DNA from: Udaeobacter sp963725505
GTDB lineage: Bacteria; Verrucomicrobiota; Verrucomicrobiia; Chthoniobacterales; UBA10450
Direction: 5' to 3'
Length of the DNA stretch: 64,000 nucleotides
Assembly: GCA_963725505.1 (NCBI GenBank)
Contig: CAVRYN010000005.1
Coordinates: 682,001 to 746,000 of the forward strand
Shown here: positions 8,102 through 16,315 of the stretch, in pieces
Numbering within the stretch: position 1 is the first letter of the stretch
How the letters are laid out: each line of letters starts with the position of its first letter
The notes under the pieces: model-generated
Databases searched by the model: none
What the model saw: the letters and a program-made list of their open reading frames with translations, nothing else
Told to the model about the DNA's origin: nothing
Program-made: the position numbers and the translations under genes

Positions 8102-8962
8102 ATGCACGATTATTTGCTATCCATCTTTCTCGGAGTCGTCGAAGGACTGAGCGAATTTCTTCCCGTAAGCTCAACGGCACATTTACGCATCTGCGAAGCG
8201 CTGCTGCGTATCGATCTTCACGATGGGTTCTGGAAAATGTACACGGTCGTCATCCAGCTCGGCGCCATTCTGGCGTTGCCAGTTTATTTTCGGCAACGCA
8301 TCCTGCAGTTTGTTGGCACTTTCCCGCGAGGCGAACGCGGCAATCGCACCGTCTTTACCCACCCGTTGAGTCTCACCCTCATTGCATTTGTTGTGACCGC
8401 AATTCCGGCGTGGGCGCTGACGAAGGAGATCGGCAAAAACCTGGAAAACCTCTGGGTGATGGCCCTCGCGCTTCTTATTGGCGGAATCATTATGTGGATT
8501 GTTGACGCGGTTTTCACGCGGCCGCGCACGATGCACATGGAGGAAATGACCTTGCCGCAGGCAGTCTGGATCGGGGCAGCACAAATTCTTTCTGCTGTTT
8601 TTCCCGGCACGTCGCGGTCGATGTCCACCATTGCAGCGGGGCAGGTCGCCGGAATGTCGCGTCCGGCTGCGCTTGAATTTTCGTTTTTCTTATCGATGCC
8701 GACGATGCTCGTGGCCACCGGATATGACTTTTTAAAGACGGTGATGCCGCATCATCACGAAGTGAATATCGCGCCGTTGACGATGAAATCGCATGAATGG
8801 ATCGTGCTCGCCATCGGATTTGTAGTTTCATTTTTTGTGGCGCTGGCAGTGGTCGCATGGTTTATGAACTGGGTGCGCGCGCGGGGATTTGCGCCGTTTG
8901 CCCTTTATCGCATTGTGCTCGGCATTGGATTACTGTTGCTCCTCATGCGCGGTGCGATCTGA
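8102..8962 (+). CDS. uppP: Undecaprenyl-diphosphatase UppP/BacA
   Basis: 286 residues, all membrane-embedded. Signature motifs are present: GVVEGLSEFLPVSSTAHL near the N-terminus and PGTSRSMSTI near residue 170, including the catalytic glutamates, serine and arginine of the family. It recycles undecaprenyl pyrophosphate to the monophosphate carrier for peptidoglycan and other envelope polymers. The same lipid pathway is represented by uppS and murJ elsewhere in the window. Confidence 0.95.
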   Translation: MHDYLLSIFLGVVEGLSEFLPVSSTAHLRICEALLRIDLHDGFWKMYTVVIQLGAILALPVYFRQRILQFVGTFPRGERGNRTVFTHPLSLTLIAFVVTAIPAWALTKEIGKNLENLWVMALALLIGGIIMWIVDAVFTRPRTMHMEEMTLPQAVWIGAAQILSAVFPGTSRSMSTIAAGQVAGMSRPAALEFSFFLSMPTMLVATGYDFLKTVMPHHHEVNIAPLTMKSHEWIVLAIGFVVSFFVALAVVAWFMNWVRARGFAPFALYRIVLGIGLLLLLMRGAI

Positions 8963-8972
8963 TCGATTATCA

Positions 8973-9380
8973 ATGGAAACGGATCTCATTCTTCCCGATC
9001 TACAAAGCGCGGTTCTTTGCGAGGACGTTCGCTGCGAAATCAATGGCATGCAGACGCTCGTGGGCGTGCTCAGCGTGATCCCGGCACCGGCGCTGCCGAT
9101 TAACTATATCCGGCTGTGCATTTGGACGCGCTGGTGCAGTGGCGCAGGAAAGTTTCGGCAAAAATCCCGCATGGTCGGCGTGGATGAACAGCAGGTCATC
9201 GCGCAGGCGGAAGTCGAGTTTGTGTTGAAGGAGATGGAGGGCCACGCAACGAACGTGCATTATTTCGGCGGCGTGCAGTTTCAGCAATACGGATTGCATC
9301 ACGTGGAAATTTATCTTGAGAACGAATTGCGCCTTCGCTTTCCGTTGCCGGTAATCCAGGTCACGCGGCCAGCTGGCTAA
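8973..9380 (+). CDS. Hypothetical protein, DUF6941-like
   Basis: Starting at ATG 8973 gives 135 residues beginning METDLILPDLQSAVLCEDVR. It is a compact beta-rich protein without signal peptide or membrane helix. The pattern (an N-terminal ILCEDVR-type strand, a central GVLSVI strand and a C-terminal YGLHHVEIYLENEL strand) resembles small uncharacterised proteins such as DUF6941, but this is from memory and weak. It begins 10 bp after uppP, so co-transcription is likely. The longer frame from 8889 overlaps uppP and is not preferred. Confidence 0.6.
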   Translation: METDLILPDLQSAVLCEDVRCEINGMQTLVGVLSVIPAPALPINYIRLCIWTRWCSGAGKFRQKSRMVGVDEQQVIAQAEVEFVLKEMEGHATNVHYFGGVQFQQYGLHHVEIYLENELRLRFPLPVIQVTRPAG

Positions 9381-9443
9381 CCTCGGCGAAGTCTTGTGAG
9401 CCCGGGTTTGCCAACGGGTCGGATTTATTTACGAGGGCGCTCC

Positions 9444-9962
9444 ATGCTAAAGGGGGTTTTCAAGCCGCTACTCTGCAGCGTTTTCCTTGTCGGCCAGATG
9501 ATCCATGCGCAGGAAGTAGTCGTTCCTCATGAAACAAAACCGGAGGCTCCCGAGCAAGCAGCGCCGTCTTCGGAGTCTGAGCAAACCCCTTCGGAATCGG
9601 CCGCACCGGTGCGAACCAAACCCAAGCCGCGCGAAAAGAAATCCGTCGCGCCCACGTTTGAGCAAATGCGCGCGGCGGGAGCGCTTGCTGCGGAGGGGCG
9701 AAATGACCGATCTGTTTCGCAACCAACCAGAAAAGGCGCGTCTCGCTCGGAGACGGCCGCAGCGCCAAGACCAACTGTCTCGACAACTCCCAGGCCGGTG
9801 AAACGAGAAGCCCAAGTCGAGCAAAAAAGCGCATCGCGCCCGTCCACGCCGCGAAGTACCAAGTTGGAACCGATCGGCCCAGTTCGGCCGACCATGATTG
9901 AATCTGGAAGAGAGCAGCCAAGCGCTACTCCTTCGGCAAAAGGACAAGCTCCGGCGCCTTAA
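9444..9962 (+). CDS. Exported Pro/Ser/Arg-rich low-complexity protein
   Basis: Starting at ATG 9444 gives 172 residues with a signal peptide (LKGVFKPLLCSVFLVGQMIHA, probable cleavage before QEVV). The mature part is almost entirely Pro, Ala, Ser, Glu, Lys and Arg, with no folded domain visible. It may be a periplasmic spacer or wall-associated protein. An upstream in-frame start at 9396 is also open. No family is recognised. Confidence 0.55.
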   Translation: MLKGVFKPLLCSVFLVGQMIHAQEVVVPHETKPEAPEQAAPSSESEQTPSESAAPVRTKPKPREKKSVAPTFEQMRAAGALAAEGRNDRSVSQPTRKGASRSETAAAPRPTVSTTPRPVKREAQVEQKSASRPSTPRSTKLEPIGPVRPTMIESGREQPSATPSAKGQAPAP

Positions 9963-9977
9963 TCGCGAACGAGCGTG

Positions 9978-10008
9978 CTGTAGGGGAAGCTGACAGCTTT
10001 CCCTACAG
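9978..10008. repeat. CTGTAGGGGAAGCTG...CCCTACAG hairpin
   Basis: A single near-perfect inverted repeat (CTGTAGGGGAAGCTG / CAGCTTTCCCTACAG). A GTAGGCAAGCCCAGCAC...GTGCTGGG stem follows at 10102-10138. Together they look like another member of the bipartite palindrome class in front of purA. Confidence 0.6.
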
Positions 10009-10163
10009 AGATAGTGCTGAAGAGCGGAAGCAAGAGCAGGGGAAAGAATTGCCCGAAGCCGCAAAATTCCTTGCGTGGCGACCTTGCTAACTTATTATTT
10101 GTAGGCAAGCCCAGCACCTTGCTAGCAAAGTGCTGGGAAATTTTTTGCCCATTTCTGATTTCA

Positions 10164-11426
10164 ATGGCGAACACAATTTTAATTGGCATGCAGTGGGGCG
10201 ATGAGGGCAAGGGCAAGATCATCGACGTGCTCACTGCCCGGGCTGATATCGTTGTCCGGAGTCAGGGCGGCAATAATGCCGGGCACACGGTCATCCATCG
10301 CGGCATCAAGTATATTCTGCACCTGATTCCGTCTGGAATTCTGCGGCACCGCAAAATCTGCGTGATTGGAAACGGCGTTGTGATCGATCCGGTCGCGCTG
10401 GTGGCAGAGATTGAGGGTCTGCGCAAATTAGGAATCAAAGTAGATAAGAACCTGCTCATCAGCGATTGCGCTCACCTTGTCCTGCCTTATCACCGGATAC
10501 TGGACGAGCAACGCGAGCTGCGTCGAGGCCGGATTGGAACTACGAAGCGTGGAATCGGACCGGCTTACGGAGATAAAGCAGCGCGTACGGGGCTGCGGAT
10601 GTCAGACTTGATACAGCCGATTGTGTTCTCGAAAAAACTGCAGGCCAAGGTGATTGAGAACAACAGAATCCTTCAGGCCCTCGGCGCGAAGCCGATTAGT
10701 TTTCGGGAAGTTAACGAAACCTACTTGGCGGCTGGCAAAAAATTGCGTCCGTTCGTAGCAAACACGGTTGTGTATCTGCATCGTGCCATCGAGCGGGGCA
10801 AAGAAATCCTGTTTGAAGGTGCGCAGGGAACGTTTCTTGATATCGACCATGGCACCTATCCTTATGTGACTTCTTCGAATACAACGGCGGGGGGCGCATG
10901 CACAGGGACTGGTGTGCCGCCGCACCGGATGGATCGCGTGCTAGGCGTGATGAAAGCGTACTCTACGCGCGTGGGCGAGGGAGCCTTGCCCACCGAGGAC
11001 GACCAATTGGCGCAAAGGCTCCATAACCTCGGGCGCGAGTTTGGCGCCACAACCGGGCGCAAGCGGCGGTGCGGTTGGTTCGACGCCGTCGCCACTCGTT
11101 ACGCGAGGATGATCAATGGAATCGACGAGATCGCCATCACCAATCTGGACGGACTTGATCATGTCGATCCAATTCGAGTTTGTATTGCGTATCGGCTAAA
11201 CGAGAAGCGCCTGGATGTACCGCCGTGCGACGCGAGCCAGCTGGCTAATTGTGAACCAGTCTATGAAGAGGTGCGCGGCTGGAATGCGTCCACGCATGCG
11301 GCCCGAAAATTTTCGCAGCTTCCTTCGGCAGCGAGGAAATACGTCAGATACATCGCCGAATTAACCGGAGCAAAATTGTCTATGGTCAGCGTTGGGCCGG
11401 CACGCGGTGAGACAATCGTTTTGTGA
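10164..11426 (+). CDS. purA: Adenylosuccinate synthetase
   Basis: 420 residues from ATG 10164. The N-terminal GMQWGDEGKGK motif with catalytic Asp/His and the QGGNNAGHTV segment are exact family signatures. GTTKRGIGPAY, a GRKRRCGWFDAVA segment and a C-terminal VSVGPARGETI are also present. The enzyme makes adenylosuccinate from IMP, aspartate and GTP in AMP synthesis. A frame open back to 10014 covers palindromic repeats and is not coding. Confidence 0.97.
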   Translation: MANTILIGMQWGDEGKGKIIDVLTARADIVVRSQGGNNAGHTVIHRGIKYILHLIPSGILRHRKICVIGNGVVIDPVALVAEIEGLRKLGIKVDKNLLISDCAHLVLPYHRILDEQRELRRGRIGTTKRGIGPAYGDKAARTGLRMSDLIQPIVFSKKLQAKVIENNRILQALGAKPISFREVNETYLAAGKKLRPFVANTVVYLHRAIERGKEILFEGAQGTFLDIDHGTYPYVTSSNTTAGGACTGTGVPPHRMDRVLGVMKAYSTRVGEGALPTEDDQLAQRLHNLGREFGATTGRKRRCGWFDAVATRYARMINGIDEIAITNLDGLDHVDPIRVCIAYRLNEKRLDVPPCDASQLANCEPVYEEVRGWNASTHAARKFSQLPSAARKYVRYIAELTGAKLSMVSVGPARGETIVL

Positions 11427-11462
11427 GCTGGCGACGAAATCACCATGCCACGCCTGCGCAGT

Positions 11463-11575
11463 GTCATCCTGAGCGAAGCGAAGGATCTCACCTGTGCTGA
11501 TTGATCACGCTTAGCACATCGAAAACGCTGATTGCAACTGTGAGGTTTCTCGCCGTCTGCGCGGCTCGGAATGAC
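11463..11575. repeat. GTCATCCTGAG...GGAATGAC element, second copy
   Basis: It starts GTCATCCTGAGCGAAGCG and ends GCTCGGAATGAC, with AAGGATCTCACC and GTGAGGTTTCTC as the inner pair. It is the same family as 5295-5409 and lies in the gap of about 270 bp between purA and uppS. The remaining spacer (11576-11697) shows no recognised signal. Confidence 0.75.
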
Positions 11576-11697
11576 CACGTTGTGCACGCAGTTGATGAGT
11601 TCTATGATCTCGATCAGGCGGCTTTTTCGAGTTTCGGATTTGGGTCGAGTGAAATTTGCTTCGCGGCGATAAATTCCAGAAGATAAAGGCTGCGACG

Positions 11698-12414
11698 ATG
11701 TCTGTGAGCATTAAAACTGTTCCCCGTCACATTGCAATCATCATGGATGGCAATGGCCGGTGGGCGAAGGGGCGGGGCCTGCCGCGCATCAAGGGTCACG
11801 AGGCCGGCGCGCAGGCGGTGCGCCAATGCGTGGAAGGCTGCGGCGAATTAAAGGTGGAATATCTCACTCTTTACGCGTTCTCGGCTGAAAACTGGCAGCG
11901 CCCGAAAACCGAAGTCATCGCACTCATGCGTTTGCTGGAGAAATTTTTGAAAGAGAAAACACCGGAATTGATCGAGAAAAATGTGCGTCTGCAGGCGATT
12001 GGCCGGTTGACGGACCTGCCTCAAAGCGCGCAGGAACAACTTCACAAAACGATCGAGCAAACTGCCGCCAACACAGGTCTCACGCTTATCTTTGCGTTGA
12101 GCTACGGCGGCCGGCTTGAAATCATCGATGGGATTAAAAGTTTGCTCCGCGCGATTGAGCTGGGTCACATCGACAAGGCAATGATCGATGTAGAGATGTT
12201 CAGCAAACATCTTTACACCCGCTACTATCCCGACCCAGATCTGCTGATTCGCACTTCCGGCGAAATGCGCCTGTCGAACTTCCTGCTGTGGCAAACGTCT
12301 TACACTGAGCTGTACGTCACGCCAAAGCTGTGGCCCGATTTTACTAAGAAAGACCTCCTTGCCGCGGTCGAAGAGTTTGGTCGGCGCCAGCGCCGGTACG
12401 GAGTAGTGCAGTAG
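11698..12414 (+). CDS. uppS: Isoprenyl transferase (undecaprenyl diphosphate synthase)
   Basis: 238 residues from ATG 11698. HIAIIMDGNGRWAK at the N-terminus holds the catalytic Asp. LTLYAFSAENWQRP and DPDLLIRTSGEMRLSNFLLW are the other cis-prenyltransferase signatures. It condenses isopentenyl diphosphate units into the C55 lipid carrier used by UppP- and MurJ-dependent wall synthesis. In many genomes cdsA follows; here fabG follows after 21 bp. Confidence 0.96.
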   Translation: MSVSIKTVPRHIAIIMDGNGRWAKGRGLPRIKGHEAGAQAVRQCVEGCGELKVEYLTLYAFSAENWQRPKTEVIALMRLLEKFLKEKTPELIEKNVRLQAIGRLTDLPQSAQEQLHKTIEQTAANTGLTLIFALSYGGRLEIIDGIKSLLRAIELGHIDKAMIDVEMFSKHLYTRYYPDPDLLIRTSGEMRLSNFLLWQTSYTELYVTPKLWPDFTKKDLLAAVEEFGRRQRRYGVVQ

Positions 12415-12435
12415 CCAGGATCGGCTTTCAATCAG

Positions 12436-13191
12436 ATGGAAAGTAATATGAGATTTGAAGGTCAAGTCGCCATCGTCACTGGAGCAGGTCGTGGGATCGG
12501 ACGCGCTATAGCTTTGCAGTTTGCAAATGAAGGCGCTCGGGTCGCTTGCGTTAGCCGAACGGAGCAAAACGCCAGGATGGTCGCGGATGAAATCAACGCC
12601 CTTCGCGCAGATGCGGCGAAAGCGTACGCGGTCGATGTCGCAGATCATGCTGCCGTCCAAAAAGTCGGCGGCAAGATTCTGGATGGCTTTGGCAGGGCCG
12701 ACATCCTGGTGAACAACGCCGGGGTAACGCGTGACGGGCTCGCCGTGCGCATGTCGCTGGAAGATTGGGACGCAGTTATCAACACGAACTTGCGCGGCGC
12801 GTTTAGTTTTACTCAGGCGATTGTTCGCGCTATGACCAAGCAACGCAGCGGTCGTATTATTAACATCAGCTCGGTAATCGGCCTGATGGGTAACGCCGGG
12901 CAAACAAATTACGCCGCGAGCAAAGCCGGCTTGATCGGTTTCACGAAGTCCCTTGCTCGCGAATTAGCGAGTCGCAATATCACTGTCAACGCAGTAGCGC
13001 CGGGCTTTGTTACCACGGACATGACCGCCGGACTTTCCGATGACATCAAGAAAACGATTCATGCTAAAATCCCGCTCGGAAGGACCGCAACAGCGGAGGA
13101 AATTGCCAACGCCGTAGCATTCCTTGCATCGGCGGAAGCAGCCTACATCACAGGCCAGGTGCTCTGCGTCGATGGTGGAATCGTAATGTAG
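12436..13191 (+). CDS. fabG: 3-oxoacyl-[acyl-carrier-protein] reductase
   Basis: 251 residues, classical short-chain dehydrogenase. The NADPH-binding TGAGRGIGRA, the NNAG segment, catalytic Ser in ISSVIG and the Y-x-x-x-K in TNYAASKAG are all intact. VAPGFVTTDMT is characteristic of FabG. It reduces 3-ketoacyl-ACP in fatty acid synthesis. It converges on the hotdog/acyltransferase operon downstream and could supply that pathway's ketoreductase step, but it equally fits the primary FabG. ATG 12448 is an alternative start. Confidence 0.9.
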   Translation: MESNMRFEGQVAIVTGAGRGIGRAIALQFANEGARVACVSRTEQNARMVADEINALRADAAKAYAVDVADHAAVQKVGGKILDGFGRADILVNNAGVTRDGLAVRMSLEDWDAVINTNLRGAFSFTQAIVRAMTKQRSGRIINISSVIGLMGNAGQTNYAASKAGLIGFTKSLARELASRNITVNAVAPGFVTTDMTAGLSDDIKKTIHAKIPLGRTATAEEIANAVAFLASAEAAYITGQVLCVDGGIVM

Positions 13192-13196
13192 CCGCT

Positions 13197-13263
13197 GTAG
13201 CCACGGCTCTGTGAGCCGCGTTTGGGACACATTTGCGTGTGCGTCTCACAGAGACGCCGCTAC
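13197..13263. repeat. GTAGCCACGG...CGCTAC bipartite palindrome
   Basis: Stems CCACGGCTCTGTGAGCCGCG and GCGTCTCACAGAGACGC lie within GTAG...CTAC ends. It sits between the convergent stops of fabG and the hotdog gene, where it could act as a bidirectional terminator-like structure. Confidence 0.75.
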
Positions 13264-13265
13264 AG

Positions 13266-13712
13266 CTATCGTTCGCGTTCCACGATAATAATACGCCCCT
13301 CTGCTACAAGAACGTTGGCGGCCGAGATAAGACATTGATACACCGTATTAGCGCGATCGCCGAACAGACGCGTCGCGCAAATGCGAAGCGGCAAATGGAT
13401 TCGATCCAATCGTGCTGCCTGTAACCGTCCATCTCGCAGTGCGGCCAGGTAACCCGGAGCCGCTGTCGTTCCCAGCGAACGGGCTCGCAGGCCGCCGTGC
13501 ACTGCTGCGGCTTGCGCGCCGTACTCGAAAGCGTGTACGGCTGTTAACCGTCCGGCCCGGCGCAATGGATTAGCCGGATCACGATGGGTGTTGGTGATGC
13601 ACACAATGGATCGATCATCCCACTGCATGACGTCGTCCAGGAGGCACATCAGACCGGAGTGGGGGATGAGCGTCCGGATTTCCGCTTTGTGGATCGCGGT
13701 GCCGTTAGCCAT
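13266..13712 (-). CDS. ApeP-like hotdog-fold dehydratase
   Basis: 148 residues. IRTLIPHSGLMCLLDDVMQW is the recognisable start of the FabZ/ApeP-like hotdog family, which dehydrates 3-hydroxyacyl-ACP. A central helix FEYGAQAAAVHGG follows, as in ApeP proteins of aryl-polyene clusters. It is the last gene of the minus-strand operon that begins with the sulfotransferase. Together with the second hotdog gene at 15986 it suggests a polyunsaturated acyl product. Substrate is inferred from context only. Confidence 0.75.
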   Translation of the reverse strand: MANGTAIHKAEIRTLIPHSGLMCLLDDVMQWDDRSIVCITNTHRDPANPLRRAGRLTAVHAFEYGAQAAAVHGGLRARSLGTTAAPGYLAALRDGRLQAARLDRIHLPLRICATRLFGDRANTVYQCLISAANVLVAEGRIIIVERER

Positions 13713-13750
13713 TACGCAAGCTCTGCACGATTCGTTTGTCAGTTAGCGCC

Positions 13751-13833
13751 CCCACGAAACACACGAAAGATGCGAAAGGTTTTTCTATTTTTAAACTGCA
13801 GAATGTTTCGTGTCTATTCGCGTGTTTAGTGGG
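13751..13833. repeat. CCCACGAAACACACGAA...TTCGCGTGTTTAGTGGG inverted repeat
   Basis: Inverted arms CCCACGAAACACACGAA and TTCGTGTCTATTCGCGTG...GTGGG flank a short AT-rich centre. It belongs to the 'cacgaat/attcgtg' family seen again at 21030-21149 and 23005-23159, and separates two genes within the operon. Confidence 0.75.
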
Positions 13834-13847
13834 CAGTTCTCCTTCGC

Positions 13848-14768
13848 TTAATCCCAAAACGGATAGAAGTTGAACCAGTTGTAAGGTGCAAGGCGCGCAT
13901 AATATTCGAGGCGCTCGGCGTAACGCTGCATCCAGAGCTGAATACCTTCGGCGCGATGATTGCGATCCAAATCGATCTCGTCGGCAAAATGTTCGAAATA
14001 AATTTCGTAGCTGTTTCCACCGCGGTACAGTCCAAAAAACAAAATCACAGGGCAACGCATCATGGCAGCAAGCAGGACCGGGCCGGCTGGAAACGTAGCC
14101 GGCGCGTTTAAGAACTGACATCGCGTTGTCTTGTCGCCGCCCGAGACGCGGTCGCCCAACATGCCGATGAAACAGCCGGCATCCAAACTCTCCTTGACCT
14201 TTATCAAGGTGTCCGGTCGGTCGGGTGCGATTACCGTTCCGGCGACCGCGGGGTTTAACGCGTCGAAGAAACGCGTGATGTTTTGGTTGTGCAACGGGTC
14301 CATCAATATCTTCAGCTGAACATTTCGCTGCATTACTCCCAATGCGCGTGATACCTCGAAGCTGCCCAGATGCGAGCCTAAGAGGATGGTGCCTTTGCCG
14401 TTTTCGATTTGGCGGTGCAAGATTTCCTTCCCATGAACCGTCACACGAAAGCGCTCGAACTCTCCGCGCACCAAATAAACGCGATCCAAAATGGTCGCGG
14501 CGAAGCAATGAAGATGGCGGAAGACATGCCACCAGTGAGCTGGCGCGCCGCGCAAACGTTTCAAGTATTCGTAAGATGCCCGACGTGCAGCGTGTGCAGC
14601 GATCAAAAAATAAAGTGTGATCGGGTACAGCAGCAGCCGTGCTCCCCAGCGTCCGATGCGCACTGCAATCCAGGCGATTACCCGCAGCGAAGCGGGCGTG
14701 CCCCGTTCCGGTAACGTCGTCCAGCGATCTGCCTCCGAAACTTTAGTCCCGAGAACCTGCGGGATCAT
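13848..14768 (-). CDS. LpxL/HtrB-like acyltransferase
   Basis: 306 residues from ATG 14768. It contains the H-x4-E acyltransferase motif (GSHLGSFEVSRALG, about residue 130) and the downstream GCFIGMLGDRVSGG block of lipid A-type acyltransferases. A hydrophobic helix near residue 50 suggests inner-membrane association. In aryl-polyene clusters such enzymes attach the polyene acyl chain to a glycerolipid-like anchor. The start overlaps the methyltransferase stop by 26 bp, consistent with translational coupling. Confidence 0.8.
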   Translation of the reverse strand: MIPQVLGTKVSEADRWTTLPERGTPASLRVIAWIAVRIGRWGARLLLYPITLYFLIAAHAARRASYEYLKRLRGAPAHWWHVFRHLHCFAATILDRVYLVRGEFERFRVTVHGKEILHRQIENGKGTILLGSHLGSFEVSRALGVMQRNVQLKILMDPLHNQNITRFFDALNPAVAGTVIAPDRPDTLIKVKESLDAGCFIGMLGDRVSGGDKTTRCQFLNAPATFPAGPVLLAAMMRCPVILFFGLYRGGNSYEIYFEHFADEIDLDRNHRAEGIQLWMQRYAERLEYYARLAPYNWFNFYPFWD

Positions 14769-16023
14769 TTGCCGTTTCGGTGTTTTGTCCACAAATGGCG
14801 CCGGTGAAAAAATGCGGATAGATCTCGCGAATCCGATCGATATCCGGCGCCACGTTCGCGTGTTTGAAACCTGCGCGCGAAAAAGCACGACGCCATTGCT
14901 CTGCGGTTAGAAAGCCCGGATTCGGTCGAACTTCCGGATCTATCTGGACGTTTGTGAAACTGTCCAGAATCTGAAACATCAATTCCGGATAAATTGGTTG
15001 ATTATCGTAAGGCCGAACGCATTCGCCGATCACAAGCAAGCCATCAGTGGCTAGAGCCGAACGGGCTTCATTCAAGCTAAACAAAAGATTCTTGGAGATG
15101 TGCATCACGTTGACGCCATAGACGAGATCGAACTCTCCTGGAGTGATACCTTGAGTATTCCACGGCAAGTCGAGGTCTAGCGGGGCCCATTGCAGCGGCA
15201 GATTTGGATATTGGCCGGCTAGTTTACGTTGACTGCAACGGCGGAAGTACGCGTTTGGCTCCGTAATGAGGTAGCGCTCTATCCGTGGCAAGAGACCGCG
15301 TTCAGCAAGCAACTGCAGCAAAATTTCGCTGGCGCTACCTGTGCCGGCGCCAACTTCTAAAATCCTGAGCGCGCGCCGATCAGAAACGTGATCGGCAGCC
15401 AATATCGCGCCGACCCAATTATTCACTGCGTAGGTCAGATTATCGTTATGGAAATAATTCAGCCACAGCGGTACGCCTTGTGGTCCGAGCAGATTGTGAT
15501 CGCCGCTCGGCTGAGCACTGGCAACCGCCGGATAAACGCTTGCGGCGTGATCTAATAAATCCAGCGTCGCCGCGTTGGTAGGATCGATTGTCAGACCGAT
15601 TGCGCGCCAATGTTTGAGATCGGGCTGCCACGGTTGCTGCCGCAGATGATAGGAGCGGATTTGTCCGTCGGTCCGTGCTTCTGCGCAGCCACTTTCAACC
15701 AGACGTTCCAAGATCCAGCATAAAGCGAACTTGAAACGCGACTGAAAAGACAAAATGCGGCAAAGTTCATCCACCGATCGCCACTCACCGAGTTGGTCCA
15801 CCAGCTTCAACTGTCGGGAAAGATCGACAGCCTGTTCGATGCTGTAACGCTCCATCAGTTCAATGCTTTGATACAAGCGTTCGCTGAACACCGCCGACGG
15901 GAATTGCTGCAGCGACTGCGCCAGGCGCGGATCGCTCCGCTGGGCTTCAAACTGATGCGCGTCTAATAATAGCGCGTTCACGATCTCACTTTGTCTCCCA
16001 ACAAACTTCAAGTCGACCTTCAA
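14743..16023 (-). CDS. Class I SAM-dependent methyltransferase
   Basis: 426 residues. RILEVGAGTGSASEILLQLL (about residue 225) is the glycine-rich SAM-binding motif I, and EFDLVYGVNVMHIS and GLLVIGECVRPYD are later Rossmann motifs. The first 200 residues form an N-terminal helical or winged-helix-like region. The layout resembles methyltransferase domains of polyketide-type pathways. It overlaps its neighbours on both sides (38 bp and 26 bp). Likely modification of an acyl or aryl group is inferred from context. Confidence 0.8.
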   Translation of the reverse strand: MKVDLKFVGRQSEIVNALLLDAHQFEAQRSDPRLAQSLQQFPSAVFSERLYQSIELMERYSIEQAVDLSRQLKLVDQLGEWRSVDELCRILSFQSRFKFALCWILERLVESGCAEARTDGQIRSYHLRQQPWQPDLKHWRAIGLTIDPTNAATLDLLDHAASVYPAVASAQPSGDHNLLGPQGVPLWLNYFHNDNLTYAVNNWVGAILAADHVSDRRALRILEVGAGTGSASEILLQLLAERGLLPRIERYLITEPNAYFRRCSQRKLAGQYPNLPLQWAPLDLDLPWNTQGITPGEFDLVYGVNVMHISKNLLFSLNEARSALATDGLLVIGECVRPYDNQPIYPELMFQILDSFTNVQIDPEVRPNPGFLTAEQWRRAFSRAGFKHANVAPDIDRIREIYPHFFTGAICGQNTETANDPAGSRD

Positions 16024-16315
16024 CTATTACGCGATCTTCGACGCGGCAGGAAAAGTTCACTTCACCTCCGCCATCATCGCTCGCGGAAAAACAGATCGTG
16101 AAAGTCTGCTCAGGCTTAAGGGGCACAAGAAATTTGACGATTCGTATGCCGATAAGCTGACAATCTTTGCGCCACTCAAGCAACGCTCCGAACACTTCGT
16201 CGAGGACGACTACCCCGGGTACAAGAGGCGCGCCGGGAAAATGCCCTGGTAAGCTTGGATGATTAGCGCTAATCGCCCGGCGCGCTTCAAATGTCATTCG
16301 CGAAATTTCCGTCAC
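15986..16315 (-). CDS. ApeI/FabZ-like thioester dehydratase
   Basis: 109 residues. NHPSLPGHFPGAPLVPGVVV contains the H-P-x-L-P-G-H-F-P-G signature of ApeI-like and FabZ-like hotdog dehydratases. The second hotdog gene in this operon is ApeP-like, giving the ApeI/ApeP pairing known from aryl-polyene clusters. It overlaps the sulfotransferase stop by 29 bp and the methyltransferase start by 38 bp. Confidence 0.8.
   Translation of the reverse strand: MTEISRMTFEARRAISANHPSLPGHFPGAPLVPGVVVLDEVFGALLEWRKDCQLIGIRIVKFLVPLKPEQTFTICFSASDDGGGEVNFSCRVEDRVIVEGRLEVCWETK

Noticed and set aside
10014..10163. 50-residue extension of PurA
   Set aside because: It runs through palindromic repeats; the conserved start MANTILIGMQWGDEG is at 10164.
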